Shown here piece by piece: positions 6,174 through 7,089 of a DNA stretch of 7,089 bases. Source of the stretch: Methanosarcinales archaeon (GTDB taxonomy: Archaea > Halobacteriota > Syntropharchaeia > Alkanophagales > Methanospirareceae); contig JAUXGS010000045.1 of NCBI GenBank assembly GCA_030621945.1, forward strand, positions 1 through 7,089. The letters run 5' to 3'. A program made the position numbers and the translations under genes. Numbering within the stretch: position 1 is the first letter of the stretch; the number at the start of each line of letters is the position of its first letter. Below the pieces are notes generated by a model, which was not told the DNA's origin, made no database searches, and saw nothing but the letters and a program-made list of their open reading frames with translations.

Positions 6174-7089
6174 ATGTTAGGGAAGTTAAGCAGTGCGCTG
6201 AAGGAAACGATTCGGAAGATCGCAATGGCGAAGCGGATCGATAAGCATACGGTTGATGAGTTAGTGCGAGACATACAGCGGGCATTGATCCAGGCGGATG
6301 TCAAGATCGCACTGGTAAAGGAGCTTTCAGATCGCATACGAGAGCGGAGTTTAAAAGAGAAAGTGACGTTAAATCCGCGCGAACATGTGATTAAGGTGGT
6401 CTACGAGGAGTTGATAAACATAATAGGGAAAGGTGTTGAAGTTCCTTTAGCGTCACAGAAGATAATGATGGTTGGGTTGCACGGCACGGGAAAGACATCG
6501 TCGTGTGCGAAACTTGCGCGGTATTTCCAGAAGAAAGGCTTAAAACCCGCGGTTATCTGCGCTGATGTTTATAGGCCTGCAGCATCCGACCAGCTACGGC
6601 AATTGTGTAATCGCATCGGCGTTCCCTTTTATGATGGTGCAAATCTGCCAGCGGGAAAGGGCGTGATGGATATAGTAAAGGCGGGCGTACAAGGGTTTGA
6701 GAAGTACGATATTAAAATTATAGACACTGCAGGCAGGCATGCTCTGGAAGAAGAGATGATAGATGAGATACGTGATATAGAGAAGATGATAAGACCAGAG
6801 CAGCGGTTTCTTGTTCTGGATGCGAGCATAGGGCAGCAAGCATCGGTGCAAGCTCGTGCTTTTGATGATGCCGTTGGGATTACGGGCATTATTATAACCA
6901 AGATGGACGGAACGGCCAAAGGTGGAGGATCGCTTTCTGCGGTATCAGAGACGAATTCCGGAGTTGCATTTATCGGCACTGGTGAGAAGGTAGATGATTT
7001 AGAGAAGTTTGAAGCTGATCGGTTCATCTCCCGGTTGCTTGGGAGGGGCGACATCAAGTCTCTGATAGAGATGGCTGAGGAGAGTTTAG
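6174..7089 (+). CDS. srp54: Signal recognition particle GTPase SRP54, 3' end cut by window edge
   Basis: 305 codons are open to the right edge. SRP54 binds signal sequences on ribosomes together with SRP RNA and hands them to the FtsY receptor in a GTP-dependent cycle. The N domain (about 1-90) carries ALIQADVKIALVKEL (37-51), the ALLEADV-type motif. The G domain follows: G1 GLHGTGKT (101-108), the ICADVYRPAASDQL motif (128-141), G3 DTAGR (184-188), SIGQQA (218-223), G4 TKMD (242-245) followed by GTAKGGG, and the closing GTGEKVDDLEKF (268-279) with RLLGRGD (287-293). SIGQQA is the archaeal form; bacterial Ffh has a TGQDA type. The methionine-rich M domain, which binds signal peptides and RNA, is not in the window. 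G1 differs slightly from the usual GLQGSGKT. FtsY is excluded because there is no acidic N-terminal extension and the N domain starts directly. It follows the PhoU-like gene by 95 nt, with its own ribosome binding site. Confidence 0.93.
   Translation, partial: MLGKLSSALKETIRKIAMAKRIDKHTVDELVRDIQRALIQADVKIALVKELSDRIRERSLKEKVTLNPREHVIKVVYEELINIIGKGVEVPLASQKIMMVGLHGTGKTSSCAKLARYFQKKGLKPAVICADVYRPAASDQLRQLCNRIGVPFYDGANLPAGKGVMDIVKAGVQGFEKYDIKIIDTAGRHALEEEMIDEIRDIEKMIRPEQRFLVLDASIGQQASVQARAFDDAVGITGIIITKMDGTAKGGGSLSAVSETNSGVAFIGTGEKVDDLEKFEADRFISRLLGRGDIKSLIEMAEESL

Noticed and set aside
6629..7057. 142-codon open frame on the minus strand
   Set aside because: It lies fully antisense to the G domain of srp54, which has all its family motifs; composition is Ser/Ile-rich as expected of a shadow frame.

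Overview
The window looks like a piece of an uncultivated archaeal chromosome. The best lineage evidence is the truncated gene at the right edge. It encodes an SRP54 GTPase with the archaeal-type signatures SIGQQA, TKMDGTAKGGG and GTGEK. The gene before it fuses an AbrB-type N-terminal domain to PhoU-like helices, a combination typical of archaea. TATA-like boxes sit close to start codons, and ATA, AGA and AGG codons are common. A euryarchaeal-type (methanogen/ANME-related) host is a reasonable guess, but the sequence does not prove it.

Left two thirds (1-4945, minus strand): three genes in one direction with gaps of 28 and 13 nt, so probably one operon. In transcription order they are (1) an ARC/Mpa-like proteasomal AAA+ ATPase with an N-terminal coiled coil, two OB-like segments and one AAA module; (2) a 578-residue protein of the PafA/Dop (pupylation) family with an extra C-terminal region; and (3) a second PafA/Dop family protein, more Dop-like, that runs off the left edge close to its expected end. 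These are the components that, in actinobacteria, attach Pup to proteins, remove it, and unfold tagged proteins into the 20S proteasome. Finding them together in an apparently archaeal context is the main result here. No Pup-like gene is visible. The PafA-like protein has Cys where the family has its catalytic Asp, while the Dop-like protein keeps the Asp. The ATPase ends in MHF rather than a clean HbYX tail.

Middle (4946-5052): a 107-nt AT-rich divergent promoter region with one TATA-like box for each direction.

Right third (5053-7089, plus strand): an AbrB-PhoU regulator, then a 95-nt gap with a possible weak promoter and a clear ribosome binding site, then the first 305 codons of srp54 (the complete N and G domains; the M domain is beyond the edge). 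Both are ordinary archaeal genes. They have no evident functional tie to the proteolysis operon beyond the shared promoter region.

Proposed working model (inference): the two amidoligase-fold proteins attach and remove a small protein or peptide tag encoded elsewhere. The ARC-like ring then recognises the tag through its coiled coils and feeds substrates to the archaeal 20S proteasome. No intergenic stretch exceeds 300 bases, and no RNA genes, CRISPR arrays or insertion sequences were seen.
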